Virus record (IMG/VR): IMGVR_UViG_3300048593_000163
Location: 1-45,024 of that record
Reading direction: 5' to 3' (one strand)
From: a virus
Length of the DNA stretch: 45,024 nt
Of this stretch, positions 13,105-21,861 are shown one piece after another (positions within the stretch are counted from its first letter, which is position 1; every line of letters starts with the position of its first letter). Position numbers and translations under genes: made by a program. The notes beneath the pieces were generated by a model. The model was not told the DNA's origin. It saw nothing but the letters and a program-made list of their open reading frames with translations, and searched no databases.

Positions 13105-14311
13105 GCAACTATCTTTAGGCATCACGGTTAACGAAACCGACAGTACGCTGTCGCAAGCGCCAGACTTTATTAAGTTCATTGACATACGTAAGATGCGTAA
13201 AGATCCAACGATCTTTCTTGCGCGTCTTATGGTACGGTCACCTATCATCGCGTCAGCTTGGACCATCGAGCGAGACGACGCTACGCTGCAGCCTGTCGCT
13301 GACTTCATATCCGCTCAGCTGATGCCGCTTAGGTTCAGGTTCTTAGAGGCTGCGTCTCAAGGTCTTATCGACTTTGGCTGGCAAGGCTTTGAGAAAGTAT
13401 GGGTCGTTAAGGATGGCCTCTTTACGATCAAGAGACTTAAGCCGCTTCTTCAAGACATCACTACGGTACGCGTCAACGTCGACACTGGCGAGTTCATCGG
13501 TTTCATTAACGGCACTGACGATGACGAACAAGAACTCGATCTCTTTGATTCGTTACTGCTTAACACCAACGTCGAGTGCGATTATCATTATGGCCAGTCG
13601 TACATGGGCAACGCTAAGAAGGCGTACGACGCTAGCAGTTCGATCATGCGCAGCGCTGACATCTACGACAAGAAGATCGCAGGCGCTCACTGGGTGATAC
13701 GCTTCCCTGATGGCGGCCTTAGCCTTTATGATGGAGTTGAGACGCCTAACGATGTCATCGCAAAGAGGTTGCTTGAGGCCCTCGAAAGCAGCGGGTCTTT
13801 CGCCATTCCTCATAAGATGCTTGACACTCTCGAACAGCTATCAGGTGCGTCGCCACAAGCCTGGCAGATCCAGTTAATAGAGTCCTCTGGCAGCGGCGCA
13901 AACTTTGAAGAGCGACTACTTCGCTGTGATCGTGAAAAGGTTCGAGCCTTCGGCGTACCTGAGCGTTCCATTCTTGAAGGACAGTTCGGTACAAAAGCTG
14001 AAGCCGACTCGCATGCTGACTTTGCTCTTCTTGGTATTGACTTGCTTAATCAAAGCATCGTCGAGCAACTTAACGTACAACTTGTGAATCAGATCTTGCG
14101 CGTCAACTATGGCGATGATATGCAAAATCGCGTGTACTTAAAGGCTCAGCCGTTAAGCGACACCTCGATAAGCTATATGCGCAGCGTGTACTCGACGATC
14201 TTAAGTAACTCTGACGGCTTTATCACTGAGCTCGCTCAGCTTGACATCGACGCGATTCGCGACCGCCTACAAATACCCTACGTTGAGGTGAATGATGGCC
14301 TTGGATCGTAA
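13097..14311 (+). CDS. Portal protein (DUF935, Mu gp29-like)
   Basis: The GTG start at 13097 overlaps the terminase end by eight bases. The 404-residue protein has the DUF935 pattern: RDPTIFLARLMVRSPIIASAWTIE-like start, FGWQGFEKVW, AGAHWVIRFPDG, and the late EGQFGTKAEADSHADF segment. It forms the dodecameric DNA entry ring. Position after the large terminase and before the Mu gp36- and MuF-like genes supports this. Confidence 0.88.
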   Translation: MVKQLSLGITVNETDSTLSQAPDFIKFIDIRKMRKDPTIFLARLMVRSPIIASAWTIERDDATLQPVADFISAQLMPLRFRFLEAASQGLIDFGWQGFEKVWVVKDGLFTIKRLKPLLQDITTVRVNVDTGEFIGFINGTDDDEQELDLFDSLLLNTNVECDYHYGQSYMGNAKKAYDASSSIMRSADIYDKKIAGAHWVIRFPDGGLSLYDGVETPNDVIAKRLLEALESSGSFAIPHKMLDTLEQLSGASPQAWQIQLIESSGSGANFEERLLRCDREKVRAFGVPERSILEGQFGTKAEADSHADFALLGIDLLNQSIVEQLNVQLVNQILRVNYGDDMQNRVYLKAQPLSDTSISYMRSVYSTILSNSDGFITELAQLDIDAIRDRLQIPYVEVNDGLGS

Positions 14312-14660
14312 GACTCTTGAACTTACTCTTGGCAGAGACAATGTGTTTAAGTGGGCCGACTTAGACAACAACGGCGACGACGCCGACGTTGAGCTTAGGA
14401 TCGCGCACGCGCTCTCTTGGGCCCAGTCCCACTTTGAGTCCTTGCTTAGGGGCGTACCGACTCCACCAAGTTCGGTCTCCGTTGATGACGTCATCTTAAA
14501 GTTTGCAGGCGTCTGGCTCTATGAGTCAAGAGGCATTGCTGAGCTGGATGCCGATAAGAGCCCTATCGCTCATCATCGTAAGTACTGTTACAATTGGGTC
14601 GACGCATACATTAAGTCGGTGATTCGCTTTTCAACACCTAACGCACCGAGCATCATATGA
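14292..14660 (+). CDS. Mu gp36-like (DUF1320) head-tail connector candidate
   Basis: The 122-residue helical protein contains DNNGDDADVELRIAHALSWAQSHFES and LKFAGVWLYESRG, the pattern of small phage proteins placed next to the portal that act as head-completion or adaptor proteins. ATG at 14292 or 14295 follows GAGGTGA. The assignment rests mainly on position and helical layout. Confidence 0.6.
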   Translation: MMALDRKTLELTLGRDNVFKWADLDNNGDDADVELRIAHALSWAQSHFESLLRGVPTPPSSVSVDDVILKFAGVWLYESRGIAELDADKSPIAHHRKYCYNWVDAYIKSVIRFSTPNAPSII

Positions 14661-15001
14661 GTTCTGACCGACTTTACTGGTATCGTCTCAAGGTCACGCG
14701 TATCATCGACGGCGACACGTTTGAGGTCGTAATCGATAAGGGTCATCGAGACTACGCTGAACGGCGTGTACGTCTATATGGTGTCGACGCCTACGAGAAG
14801 AACACGGAGCTTGGCTGGCGCGCCTATGAGATAGCTTGCGACTTTCTTGTTCTCAACACGTGGTACTTTGCCAAGTCTCACCAAGACAAGATCGATTCGT
14901 TCGGCCGGTATCTTTACGAGATCTTTCTTGACGACGGGTGTACAGTGTCTCTTGGACAGATGCTTATCGATAATAACGTCGCGGTACCTAGGACGCGCTA
15001 A
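14657..15001 (+). CDS. Staphylococcal-nuclease-like protein
   Basis: The order of motifs RIIDGDTFEVVID (D20), RVRLYGVDAYE (R39, D44, E47) and DSFGRYL (R84) matches the thermonuclease fold with its calcium and catalytic residues in place. There is no signal peptide, so it acts inside the cell or travels in the virion. Lying between the connector and MuF genes, it may process DNA during packaging or degrade host DNA. The overlap with the next gene is one base. Confidence 0.8.
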   Translation: MSSDRLYWYRLKVTRIIDGDTFEVVIDKGHRDYAERRVRLYGVDAYEKNTELGWRAYEIACDFLVLNTWYFAKSHQDKIDSFGRYLYEIFLDDGCTVSLGQMLIDNNVAVPRTR

Positions 15002-15774
15002 TGCAAAACATCACAGCTCTGCAGACACGTGAACTTATCCGCGTAGAGAACGCGATGGCTAGCGAAATCAGACGAGTGCTTGTGACCTTTAAGCTCAATG
15101 CCATACGCCGGGCAATGCGTAGCGACACTAGCATTATTACTCAAAAAGAGATCGATCGGCTAGTTAGGCTATTGGCTGCCGGCATGGCTGCTGCTGCGTC
15201 AATAGGCCAACGTAGAGCGCGTCTAAACGCACGCGTGATACAGGCAAGTATTATCGACCAGTACTACGATGACATGTCGTATATGCCACAGTCCTTGCAA
15301 TTAGTGACCGACTATACAACCGCAATAAATGCTGAGTTGAATGCGTTTACTAGGGATCTCATACGAGAGAACCTACCAGTATCGTCAATGAGGCGTAAGC
15401 TTAGCGAGAAGTTCGCAGCCTTAGGTGTCAACCCAACGAATGCATACCAGCTGGAGAACATTGCGCGTACACAGGCTCAGATCACCTATAACGCTGCAAA
15501 GTACAAGGAAGAGCAAGAAGACTACATCCAAGATATCTTATGGGGCTACAAGTACGTTACGACTGGAGATGAGCGGGTAAGAGCTGAGCACGCTGTGCTA
15601 GAGGGTGTTACTCTTCCTAAAGATGACCCATTCTGGCGGCGGTATTACCCGCCAAACGGCTGGTCCTGCAGGTGTCAAGTGATACCTGTCTTTGAAAAGA
15701 CCAAGGTGAAAAGGCCTCCTAAGGATGTCGCGCCGCCGGACCCGAAGTTCGCAACAACCCCAGACCGCATATGA
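15001..15774 (+). CDS. MuF-like minor head protein (SPP1 gp7 family)
   Basis: The C-terminal segment TTGDERVRAEHAVLEG...WRRYYPPNGWSCRCQVIPV (about 187-232) is the hallmark of the phage MuF/SPP1 gp7 domain. The N-terminal 150 residues are helical. In SPP1 and Mu these proteins sit inside the head near the portal and help head assembly or DNA ejection. The gene order portal, accessory, MuF, protease is Mu-like. Confidence 0.88.
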   Translation: MQNITALQTRELIRVENAMASEIRRVLVTFKLNAIRRAMRSDTSIITQKEIDRLVRLLAAGMAAAASIGQRRARLNARVIQASIIDQYYDDMSYMPQSLQLVTDYTTAINAELNAFTRDLIRENLPVSSMRRKLSEKFAALGVNPTNAYQLENIARTQAQITYNAAKYKEEQEDYIQDILWGYKYVTTGDERVRAEHAVLEGVTLPKDDPFWRRYYPPNGWSCRCQVIPVFEKTKVKRPPKDVAPPDPKFATTPDRI

Positions 15775-16703
15775 TACTCGATGCGCTTTACTTGACCCTG
15801 TCCGCTGACGGCGACATGAGTGGCGACGGCCTCGTTTACGAGAAGGAACTGATCTATGTCGGCACCTTCGTAAAAGGTGATGTCAAGTTTGAAGTGACTG
15901 AAAAGCTGATTGACAATTGGGTCAAAGAATCCGCGGCCATGGGCCAACACGGCTTTAAGATCAAGCTGCCTGTTGAACACACGTTTGATCCGGAAAAGAA
16001 CCGTGGTCATGTGACTTTGCTGTCCAAGCGCCTTGATAGCAAGGGACGAATCGGCATGTTCGGTCGCCTTGAGTTCATAACGGCTGACGACGCAAAGCTT
16101 GCGAAGTCAACCGACGTTAGTATTTACTCACCACCATCTTACCAGATGGGCAACGGGTATACTGCGAATAGACCTATAACGCATGTTGCGTTGACTGATT
16201 ATCCTGTGGTACCTGGCCTTGATCCGTTTGAGACCCTGGCCGCTTCTCTTAAAGAGGTGATGAAGATGTCGATGAAGGATCTCGCCGATAAGCTCGGCCT
16301 TACGATTCCGGCCGAAGTCACGGACGAGGCCGCGATCGCTGAAATGATCATGGCAGAGATGCAAAAGTTGAAGGACGCTGCAGCTCCGGCTGACGGCGCT
16401 TCAAACACTAAGGCTCTTGAGGCTTCAATGAAGTCGATGATGAAAGAGCTTCGCTCTGCCAAGATCGATTCTTTGGTAAGCGCTTGCAAGTTGACCCCAG
16501 CTGAGGCAACGTCTTGGAAAAAGACCTATGTCGCGTCTGAGGCCATCAGCTTGAGCGCAACCGACGGTTTTGACTCAGCGTTCAGCTTGGCGCAACAGCG
16601 CCAGTCGTTCACGCAACCCGGAGAGAAGACTGGTCAGCAGTCTTCTTTTGACCCAAACACCAACCCTCTTATGAAAGACGCAAAGCGTCGTAATGGAGCG
16701 TAA
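15771..16703 (+). CDS. Mu gpI-like head maturation protease with scaffold domain
   Basis: The first 160 residues carry the protease pattern: KLPVEHTFDPEKNRGHV with a candidate catalytic His, then DVSIYSPPSY and ITHVALTDYPVVPGLDPFE with the conserved ending before the scaffold. The last 150 residues are helical, Ala/Lys-rich and end basic (DAKRRNGA), typical of a scaffolding domain. In Mu an internal start gives the scaffold alone. The same arrangement is visible here at 16260. Confidence 0.8.
   Translation: MILDALYLTLSADGDMSGDGLVYEKELIYVGTFVKGDVKFEVTEKLIDNWVKESAAMGQHGFKIKLPVEHTFDPEKNRGHVTLLSKRLDSKGRIGMFGRLEFITADDAKLAKSTDVSIYSPPSYQMGNGYTANRPITHVALTDYPVVPGLDPFETLAASLKEVMKMSMKDLADKLGLTIPAEVTDEAAIAEMIMAEMQKLKDAAAPADGASNTKALEASMKSMMKELRSAKIDSLVSACKLTPAEATSWKKTYVASEAISLSATDGFDSAFSLAQQRQSFTQPGEKTGQQSSFDPNTNPLMKDAKRRNGA
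16260..16703 (+). CDS. Possible scaffold protein from an internal start
   Basis: AAAGAGGT directly precedes ATG codons at 16260, 16266 and 16272, all in frame with the protease gene. The shorter product, MKMSMKDLADKLGLTIPAEV..., would be the scaffold domain alone. This is the nested protease/scaffold organisation known from Mu I/Z and lambda C/Nu3. The later ATGs have better spacing from the ribosome binding site. Confidence 0.55.
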   Translation: MKMSMKDLADKLGLTIPAEVTDEAAIAEMIMAEMQKLKDAAAPADGASNTKALEASMKSMMKELRSAKIDSLVSACKLTPAEATSWKKTYVASEAISLSATDGFDSAFSLAQQRQSFTQPGEKTGQQSSFDPNTNPLMKDAKRRNGA

Positions 16704-16705
16704 TC

Positions 16706-17137
16706 TTGCCATCAACAAGTGAAAAGATGTATGTTGGCGATCTTGTGAAAACTGAATTTCACGAGACGTACAACTTCGAAGCGCTGGTGCTCGCAGCTGC
16801 GGTTACCGTCGCGATCAACTCAGACCTGCTCGGGTATCCCGTGGTAGTGTCTGGTGCGACTGCGACGATTCAAACCGCTGCTCAAGTCACCGCGTTCACA
16901 GCGACGTCCTCGTGCAATGTCGTCGCTGATGACACGCCTGCTGTCGCTGCGTTCTCCGCAACACCATCAACTGCAAAGTACCGTGTCTTGCGACGCGGCC
17001 CTGCTGTCGTTCATCGTCAAGGTCTCAAAACGGCTGATCCCGCAGCAGCCAACTATGACATGACCAAGTTCATCGCTGCGCTTCTCGTCGCTGGTGTCGT
17101 TGTCGTCAACGAAACCGGTCTGACCAACACCATCTAG
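16706..17137 (+). CDS. Head decoration protein candidate (lambda gpD-like)
   Basis: The TTG start at 16706 has GGAG ten bases upstream. The 143-residue protein, rich in Ala, Thr and Val, sits between scaffold and major capsid, the usual place for a gpD-like trimeric decoration protein. Segments FEALVLAAAVTVAINSDLLGYPV and YRVLRRGPAVVHRQGL fit a beta-rich capsid-bound fold. The assignment is by position and composition. Confidence 0.65.
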   Translation: MPSTSEKMYVGDLVKTEFHETYNFEALVLAAAVTVAINSDLLGYPVVVSGATATIQTAAQVTAFTATSSCNVVADDTPAVAAFSATPSTAKYRVLRRGPAVVHRQGLKTADPAAANYDMTKFIAALLVAGVVVVNETGLTNTI

Positions 17138-17147
17138 GAGGTGGACT

Positions 17148-18137
17148 TTGTTAGACATCTTTACTTCTGACGCGTTCAACGTCATCTCATTGACGTCGTC
17201 AATGGAGGTGCTGCCGGTCAACCCGACTCGGCTGTCTCAGTTGCGTCTCTTCTCCGAAGAAGGCGTTTCAACGACGGCTGTCGGCGTAGAGTTCCGAAAC
17301 GGTTCGTTGTCGTTGATCCCAACTCAGCCTCGAGGAACGATGCCTGAGTACGGGAAAGCCGACAAGCGAATCGTAAGGTCATTCAACATTCCGCACATTC
17401 CCAAGAATGACACGGTCAAGGCTGAAGAGGTTCAAAATCTTCGAGCGTTCGGTAGCAACGATGCGACAGAGGCTGTAGCGTCTGTCATCAACACGAAGCT
17501 TCAAAACCTCAAGCAAGACCACGAGTTCACCGCGGAATGGCATCGTGCTGGAGCGATCCGTGGCACGTTGCTCGACGCTGACGGGTCCACTGTGATCTAC
17601 AACTTATTCACCGAGTTTGGGATCAGTGAGACAAACGTCAACTTTGCAATGGGGACTGCGAACTCTGTCACAACGGCTTCGCGTACTGTCGTTCGCAACA
17701 TGGAGCTGGCGCTTGGCTCGTTGGTGTACAGCTCGATTCGTGCGATCTGCAGCCAGACCTTCTTCGACTCGTTCATCAACAGCGTAGACGTGAAAGCGGC
17801 CTATGACAAGTGGCAGGACGGACAGTTCTTCCGAGACGACCAGCGTAAAGGTTTCCTTTACCAAGGCATCTATTGGGAAGAATATTCCGCAGCGATCGGA
17901 GCAACGCCGTTCATCCCTGCGAATACCTGTCGTTTCATCGCTGAAGGCGTGCCCGGGTTGTTCAAACGTTACAACGCGCCAGCCGACTTCGTTGAGACGG
18001 TGAATACCGTGGGCAAGCCGTACTACGCCAAGCAAGAGCCAATGCGCTTTGGTAAGGGCGTTGAGATTCACACCCAGGCAAACCCACTTCACGTTTGCCT
18101 TCGACCGCAAACCCTCATCAAGGGGACTGCAACCTAA
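17148..18137 (+). CDS. Major capsid protein (lambda gpE family)
   Basis: A TTG start at 17148 follows TAGGAGGTGG, the strongest ribosome binding site in this block, as expected for an abundant product. The 329-residue sequence has the lambda gpE-like pattern: a PTRLSQLRLFSEEGVSTTAVGVE opening, KADKRIVRSFNIPHIPKNDTV, WHRAGAIRGTLLDADGSTVIYNLF and the C-terminal FVETVNTVGKPYYAKQEPM. It folds as HK97-type shell protein. The next gene starts with no gap. Confidence 0.9.
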   Translation: MLDIFTSDAFNVISLTSSMEVLPVNPTRLSQLRLFSEEGVSTTAVGVEFRNGSLSLIPTQPRGTMPEYGKADKRIVRSFNIPHIPKNDTVKAEEVQNLRAFGSNDATEAVASVINTKLQNLKQDHEFTAEWHRAGAIRGTLLDADGSTVIYNLFTEFGISETNVNFAMGTANSVTTASRTVVRNMELALGSLVYSSIRAICSQTFFDSFINSVDVKAAYDKWQDGQFFRDDQRKGFLYQGIYWEEYSAAIGATPFIPANTCRFIAEGVPGLFKRYNAPADFVETVNTVGKPYYAKQEPMRFGKGVEIHTQANPLHVCLRPQTLIKGTAT

Positions 18138-18647
18138 GTGATTGAGACCGATGTCACAATCTCACTAGACAAACTTAAGCTGTGGCGGAAGTCAATTCGG
18201 TCACAGCTTAAGCAGTCTAGCGCTGGTCCCTTAACCGACACCTTTAAGCAGTGGGCTGTTCGGTATCGCGCTTTCGTACAAGACCGCTTTGATCGAGCAA
18301 GTAAAGGCGATGGCACGTGGCCGCCGCTATCTCAAGCGACTATCGCTGGACGACGAAAAGGTTCGTCGACAATTCTTCGCGACACAGGGACGCTATTCGC
18401 TGCCCTATCGCCCATGTGGGCAGCTCCACCTGGCAGTATAAATGAACTTATTGATGGTGGCGTACGCGTAGGCTTTGGTGGTTCTGCTTCACACCCGGAT
18501 GGTCTCGCGACAATCGCTGAGATTGCAAGCTATCATCAAGTCGGAGGTGGCCGACTTCCTAAACGAGAAATCATCGTCCCACCTACGACGCCGTTACTTG
18601 AAGCTTTCGTTGCTGACTTAGAGAGGGCTCTTAAAAATGCTGAATGA
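18138..18647 (+). CDS. Mu gpG-like virion morphogenesis protein
   Basis: The GTG start at 18138 follows the capsid stop directly. The pattern WPPLSQATIAGRRKGSSTILRDTGTLFAAL and the later ASYHQVGGGRLPKREIIVPP is that of the phage virion morphogenesis (tail completion, gpS/gpG) family. It would act at the head-tail junction. Confidence 0.8.
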   Translation: MIETDVTISLDKLKLWRKSIRSQLKQSSAGPLTDTFKQWAVRYRAFVQDRFDRASKGDGTWPPLSQATIAGRRKGSSTILRDTGTLFAALSPMWAAPPGSINELIDGGVRVGFGGSASHPDGLATIAEIASYHQVGGGRLPKREIIVPPTTPLLEAFVADLERALKNAE

Positions 18648-19131
18648 CATCTACTCATTTATCTTCGGGTCTTTTCAAAAGAGCGTACCAGACTTGATTC
18701 GTCAAGGGAATATGCGCTCGATCACAGATAAGGAATACACGGTTAAAAGTGGAGTGTCGAGCGCTGACTTTCCGGAGTTTCAACTTGGCGTCGTACAGAT
18801 CTTAGGTCCGTTATCTTCTACATCGTCTCATTCAAAGTACGAGCTGATCTATGACTTACGAGTGGCCTCTGGTGAAATGTCTCAAGCGGTCATCAACGAC
18901 CTAATGTGGTGGGTTATGACTAGGGTCCAATGGCTGAACGTGAATCGCGGTATATTCGACTATAAAAGCTCGAGACCTATAACGTCTGTAACGTTTGCGG
19001 ACGCGTCAGTTGGCCTAACGGTTAACCAAGAAGGTCGTAACATCACGGGCTTTGCGTCGCTCTCTAAGATAAGGGTCTTAGTTAATGTTCCGAATCATCT
19101 GTTCATTCCTACTTCTTGCGATAATGTGTAA
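18637..19131 (+). CDS. Probable tail terminator or completion protein
   Basis: The 164-residue protein starts at 18637 after GAGAGGGC and overlaps the previous gene by 11 bases. Its mixed alpha/beta content and position right after the gpG-like gene fit tail terminator or joining proteins, but no motif is diagnostic. It overlaps the next secreted-protein gene by 47 bases. Confidence 0.6.
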   Translation: MLNDIYSFIFGSFQKSVPDLIRQGNMRSITDKEYTVKSGVSSADFPEFQLGVVQILGPLSSTSSHSKYELIYDLRVASGEMSQAVINDLMWWVMTRVQWLNVNRGIFDYKSSRPITSVTFADASVGLTVNQEGRNITGFASLSKIRVLVNVPNHLFIPTSCDNV

Positions 19132-19480
19132 CGGCGTCTTTGCTCAGGACAAGCCGCCGCCCGAAAAGAAGCCGCAAGTGGCATCTCAAGACGAGGCGAC
19201 TCCACAGTCGCTAGCGTCCTTTCGTCGATCCCTGATTCGAGCTGCAGAAGAAGCGCACGACGCCGGTGAGATCACGCGCGGCGAACTGTTCAAGATACGA
19301 ATCTCGTCCATCAGCCGCCCAGCTTTGAGACAGATGCAACAGGCTGTCGCTGAACAGGCGGTGCACGAAGGCAAAATCGTTGCAGGCTCTCCGATGAGCG
19401 CAGTGAACTGGGATAACCTCCTCCAGTTTATTAAAGAGTTGCTCCCAGTCATCCTCGAAATCATCAAGCTGTTCTCCTAA
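19085..19480 (+). CDS. Secreted or membrane-tethered protein, lysis-region candidate
   Basis: A signal peptide (MFRIICSFLLLAIMCNGVFAQ) with likely cleavage after VFA is followed by a Pro/Lys-rich linker, a charged helical region (FRRSLIRAAEEAHDAGEITRGEL) and a hydrophobic end (LLPVILEIIKLF). An export signal plus a C-terminal hydrophobic helix fits a spanin-like or envelope protein. A lipobox is not convincing. It starts a group of exported proteins before the holin-like gene. Confidence 0.6.
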   Translation: MFRIICSFLLLAIMCNGVFAQDKPPPEKKPQVASQDEATPQSLASFRRSLIRAAEEAHDAGEITRGELFKIRISSISRPALRQMQQAVAEQAVHEGKIVAGSPMSAVNWDNLLQFIKELLPVILEIIKLFS

Positions 19481-19481
19481 C

Positions 19482-20180
19482 ATGCGATCACTTCTCCTAC
19501 TATTAACGTTGACGTCGTCGGCATTTGCGCAGATTGAGACTTCGGTCTCGAAAGTGAAAGTGTTCGACGGCGTCGTGGGCGCTCGCCCTGTCGGAAGTCT
19601 CCTCTTCATCGACGCCATTAGCGAGCCTAAGCTTATTGATGCTGCCATCATTAAGATCGTGACCCCTGCGAAGTTCGTTAGGGTCCGCGCTCGACTCAAA
19701 GGTTCATTTGACCTGATGCCCCTACAGAAGATAAGTGAGACCGAGCATGCGCTCATTGGGCAAGGTCGTTTCTCTGTTGAGATCACGACGTTCGATCCTA
19801 CGCTGGGGATTGACGATGCCGTTGTTGATGTGGAACTCCAAGAGCCTAAGCCAGATCTTCCTGATAGTGGCAAGTTTGATAACATTGCAGCTCGTGTTGC
19901 GGCTTGGACGAAAGGTCTTCCAAAGAATAAGGAACTAGCGGCTTGCTACACTGACGCGTCTCGTCGTCTTGTAGAAGAGCCCGCGATGACAATCAACATC
20001 GCAGCTGATCAAATAGTCGTCTGCAGAAACAAAGTGCTGCAGAACGTCAGCCAGAGCTATACGAAGTTCATTGAGGAGCTAAACTCGGATCTTAAATCCC
20101 GTTGGAGCTCCGCCCCATTCACTAAAACGCTGATGTCGGAATACTACCAAGAAGTTTCAAGAGGCCTATCTCATGAGTAA
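19482..20180 (+). CDS. Exported protein, 232 residues
   Basis: The signal peptide MRSLLLLLTLTSSAFAQ is followed by a beta-rich domain (residues 20-120) with the FKLSVEVTTFDP-like strands of an immunoglobulin-type fold, then a helical C-terminal domain with two Cys (CYTDASRRLVEE, VVCRNKVL). No family is named. It sits in the probable lysis or host-surface region and overlaps the peptidase gene by eight bases. Confidence 0.65.
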   Translation: MRSLLLLLTLTSSAFAQIETSVSKVKVFDGVVGARPVGSLLFIDAISEPKLIDAAIIKIVTPAKFVRVRARLKGSFDLMPLQKISETEHALIGQGRFSVEITTFDPTLGIDDAVVDVELQEPKPDLPDSGKFDNIAARVAAWTKGLPKNKELAACYTDASRRLVEEPAMTINIAADQIVVCRNKVLQNVSQSYTKFIEELNSDLKSRWSSAPFTKTLMSEYYQEVSRGLSHE

Positions 20181-21186
20181 CCTGCAAGGTTGGGGCCCGC
20201 AAGACAACACGCCTATTGAGGATAGGCTCACGCACGAGCGTCGAGGCTTCGACCGTCTATACAGCGACATGCCTGTGTTAGCTGTGTCACGGTCTGAGGC
20301 GCCGTTAACGAACCTAATGGCTGAAAAGTGGGAGCAGTTTCAGTCAGGCAAAGGGAGAGGTGCTGGTTCTTACGACTTGACGCTCGTGCAGGCCTTTACA
20401 TGGGGTAAAGCCTTCGACTGGCTGCCTCAGATCGTTGGGAGCTGTGTCGCCAGTAACACGCTCCGTCCTTGGGTGACTCGAGCCTGCTACCAGATCGGTA
20501 TGCGAGGCGATGGCAGCGAGTTTCTTGGGCGAAATGAATTCTCGCCGTTTAACGTATCCTTTTATGCGCCGTTCTCATATGGGGAGGCGCGTCGTCGGGC
20601 TAACATGAAGGGCGCAACGCCACGTGATGACGGCTTGTACTGTGAGGCGTTTTATAACTCGCTCACTAAATGCGGAGTGTTACCTTGCAGCACCCCAGCG
20701 CTTACTGACTTGCTCAAGAGACTTAACGTCGGAAAAGACCGCGACTACCCGGAGCCACAAAACGAGCAAGTGTACCGAGCGTTCGGCAACTGGCAGTATC
20801 TTGACGAGCTGATTAAGTACTGCGACTTCAGGTTACTTGAAACGCAAAGCATAACGACGGTTGACGGCTTGTTAGCTTCAGGAAAGGAGTTCAAGCCATC
20901 GTCCGTATGCAGCCCAGTTGCTATTCGTAAAATAGGCACGCATAAAGACGGCTTCGACATCCATGCCCGTGACCCTAATGACGTGTGGATGCACAACATG
21001 AGTTTCCAAGGGTTCTGCATGTCGTCGGACGGCAAAGTGTTTCAGAAACTTTGCAACAAGTCATGGGGCCCAGAGCGCGTTTATAACGTACCTATCGAAG
21101 AAGTCGATGTTTGGTTTAAGCGTAAGATGCTTACAGTCCAGACCATTGGCGAGATCGATCTTCCCAAGTCAGTTCCGTTCACTTAA
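20173..21186 (+). CDS. Papain-like cysteine peptidase, lysin candidate
   Basis: The candidate catalytic Cys is in QIVGSCVASN (C91), His in DVWMHNMSFQG (H274) and Asn in LCNKSWGP (N295), the order of papain-like peptidases. At 337 residues it has no signal peptide and lies directly before a holin-like membrane protein. It could cut peptide bridges in the cell wall as an endolysin, or be a virion-associated peptidase. The fold call is based on the triad and its spacing. Confidence 0.6.
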   Translation: MSNLQGWGPQDNTPIEDRLTHERRGFDRLYSDMPVLAVSRSEAPLTNLMAEKWEQFQSGKGRGAGSYDLTLVQAFTWGKAFDWLPQIVGSCVASNTLRPWVTRACYQIGMRGDGSEFLGRNEFSPFNVSFYAPFSYGEARRRANMKGATPRDDGLYCEAFYNSLTKCGVLPCSTPALTDLLKRLNVGKDRDYPEPQNEQVYRAFGNWQYLDELIKYCDFRLLETQSITTVDGLLASGKEFKPSSVCSPVAIRKIGTHKDGFDIHARDPNDVWMHNMSFQGFCMSSDGKVFQKLCNKSWGPERVYNVPIEEVDVWFKRKMLTVQTIGEIDLPKSVPFT

Positions 21187-21521
21187 TGGAGATCGTGGTG
21201 GATGTCGGATCAGGAATATCTTTCTACTCAGCAATCTGGCTCATCGGCTTCACAACAGCCTTTGTTCGTGTATTGCGCGATGACGATTATAAATCTCTTG
21301 TGCACTGCCTTAGTGTCGCTAGTGCTTCTGGGTTTTTCTGCTTCGCAGTCGTTAGCATTGCTAACGGCGATAACCCTGGTGATGCTAGCAGAAGCTGGTA
21401 TTGGTTGGGTGTTGCAGCACTTATGGGTCTAGCTGTTAAAGAGCAAGATGCAGTCGCGCGTAGCATTCTTTCAAAGGTTTTAAAGGTTTTCTCTGATGAC
21501 AGCACTGGGACCAAAACCTAA
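21186..21521 (+). CDS. Holin-like membrane protein
   Basis: The 111-residue protein has three hydrophobic segments (ISFYSAIWLIGFTTAFV, SVASASGFFCFAVVSIA, WYWLGVAALMGLAV) and a charged C-terminus, the layout of class I holins. The ATG at 21186 overlaps the peptidase stop. With the peptidase it forms a plausible lysis pair. A second frame at 21202-21432 also encodes hydrophobic segments but is probably a shadow. Confidence 0.65.
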   Translation: MEIVVDVGSGISFYSAIWLIGFTTAFVRVLRDDDYKSLVHCLSVASASGFFCFAVVSIANGDNPGDASRSWYWLGVAALMGLAVKEQDAVARSILSKVLKVFSDDSTGTKT

Positions 21522-21861
21522 GCGTCTTGACCTATACGTAACTCGAGGTCTCACGTGGGCAAAAGGCCTACGCGTACGCGACCATGATGGGGCGCTGCTT
21601 GACTTAACCGGTCACACATTCACCGGTAAGATTCGTAAGACGCATACTGCAGCTGTGAGTTACAACTTTGCGTTTGCTCTGCTATCACCGAATGTTGTAA
21701 CTTGGAAGCTAGATGATGATGTTTCACAGACGATGCCAGTAGGCTGCAATGATACGGATCCGGCCTCGAAGTATGTGTATGACGTCTTATGGACGCGCCC
21801 AGGTAACGACCCGATCTGCATCATGAAGGGTGTGGTAACTCTTAACCCGAGGATAACATGA
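21496..21861 (+). CDS. Probable baseplate or fibre-adaptor protein
   Basis: The 121-residue beta-rich protein (LDLYVTRGLTWAKGLRVRDHDGALLDLTG, KYVYDVLWTRPGND) has the layout of small N-terminal BppU-like adaptor domains that join fibres to the tail tip. Its place at the head of the adhesin module supports that. No diagnostic motif is present. Confidence 0.55.
   Translation: MTALGPKPKRLDLYVTRGLTWAKGLRVRDHDGALLDLTGHTFTGKIRKTHTAAVSYNFAFALLSPNVVTWKLDDDVSQTMPVGCNDTDPASKYVYDVLWTRPGNDPICIMKGVVTLNPRIT

Noticed and set aside
21202-21432. Alternative membrane-protein frame inside the holin-like gene
   Set aside because: Hydrophobic segments appear in both frames, but the frame starting at 21186 covers the gap fully, overlaps its neighbours properly and has the holin layout. 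A nested antiholin is possible but unsupported.
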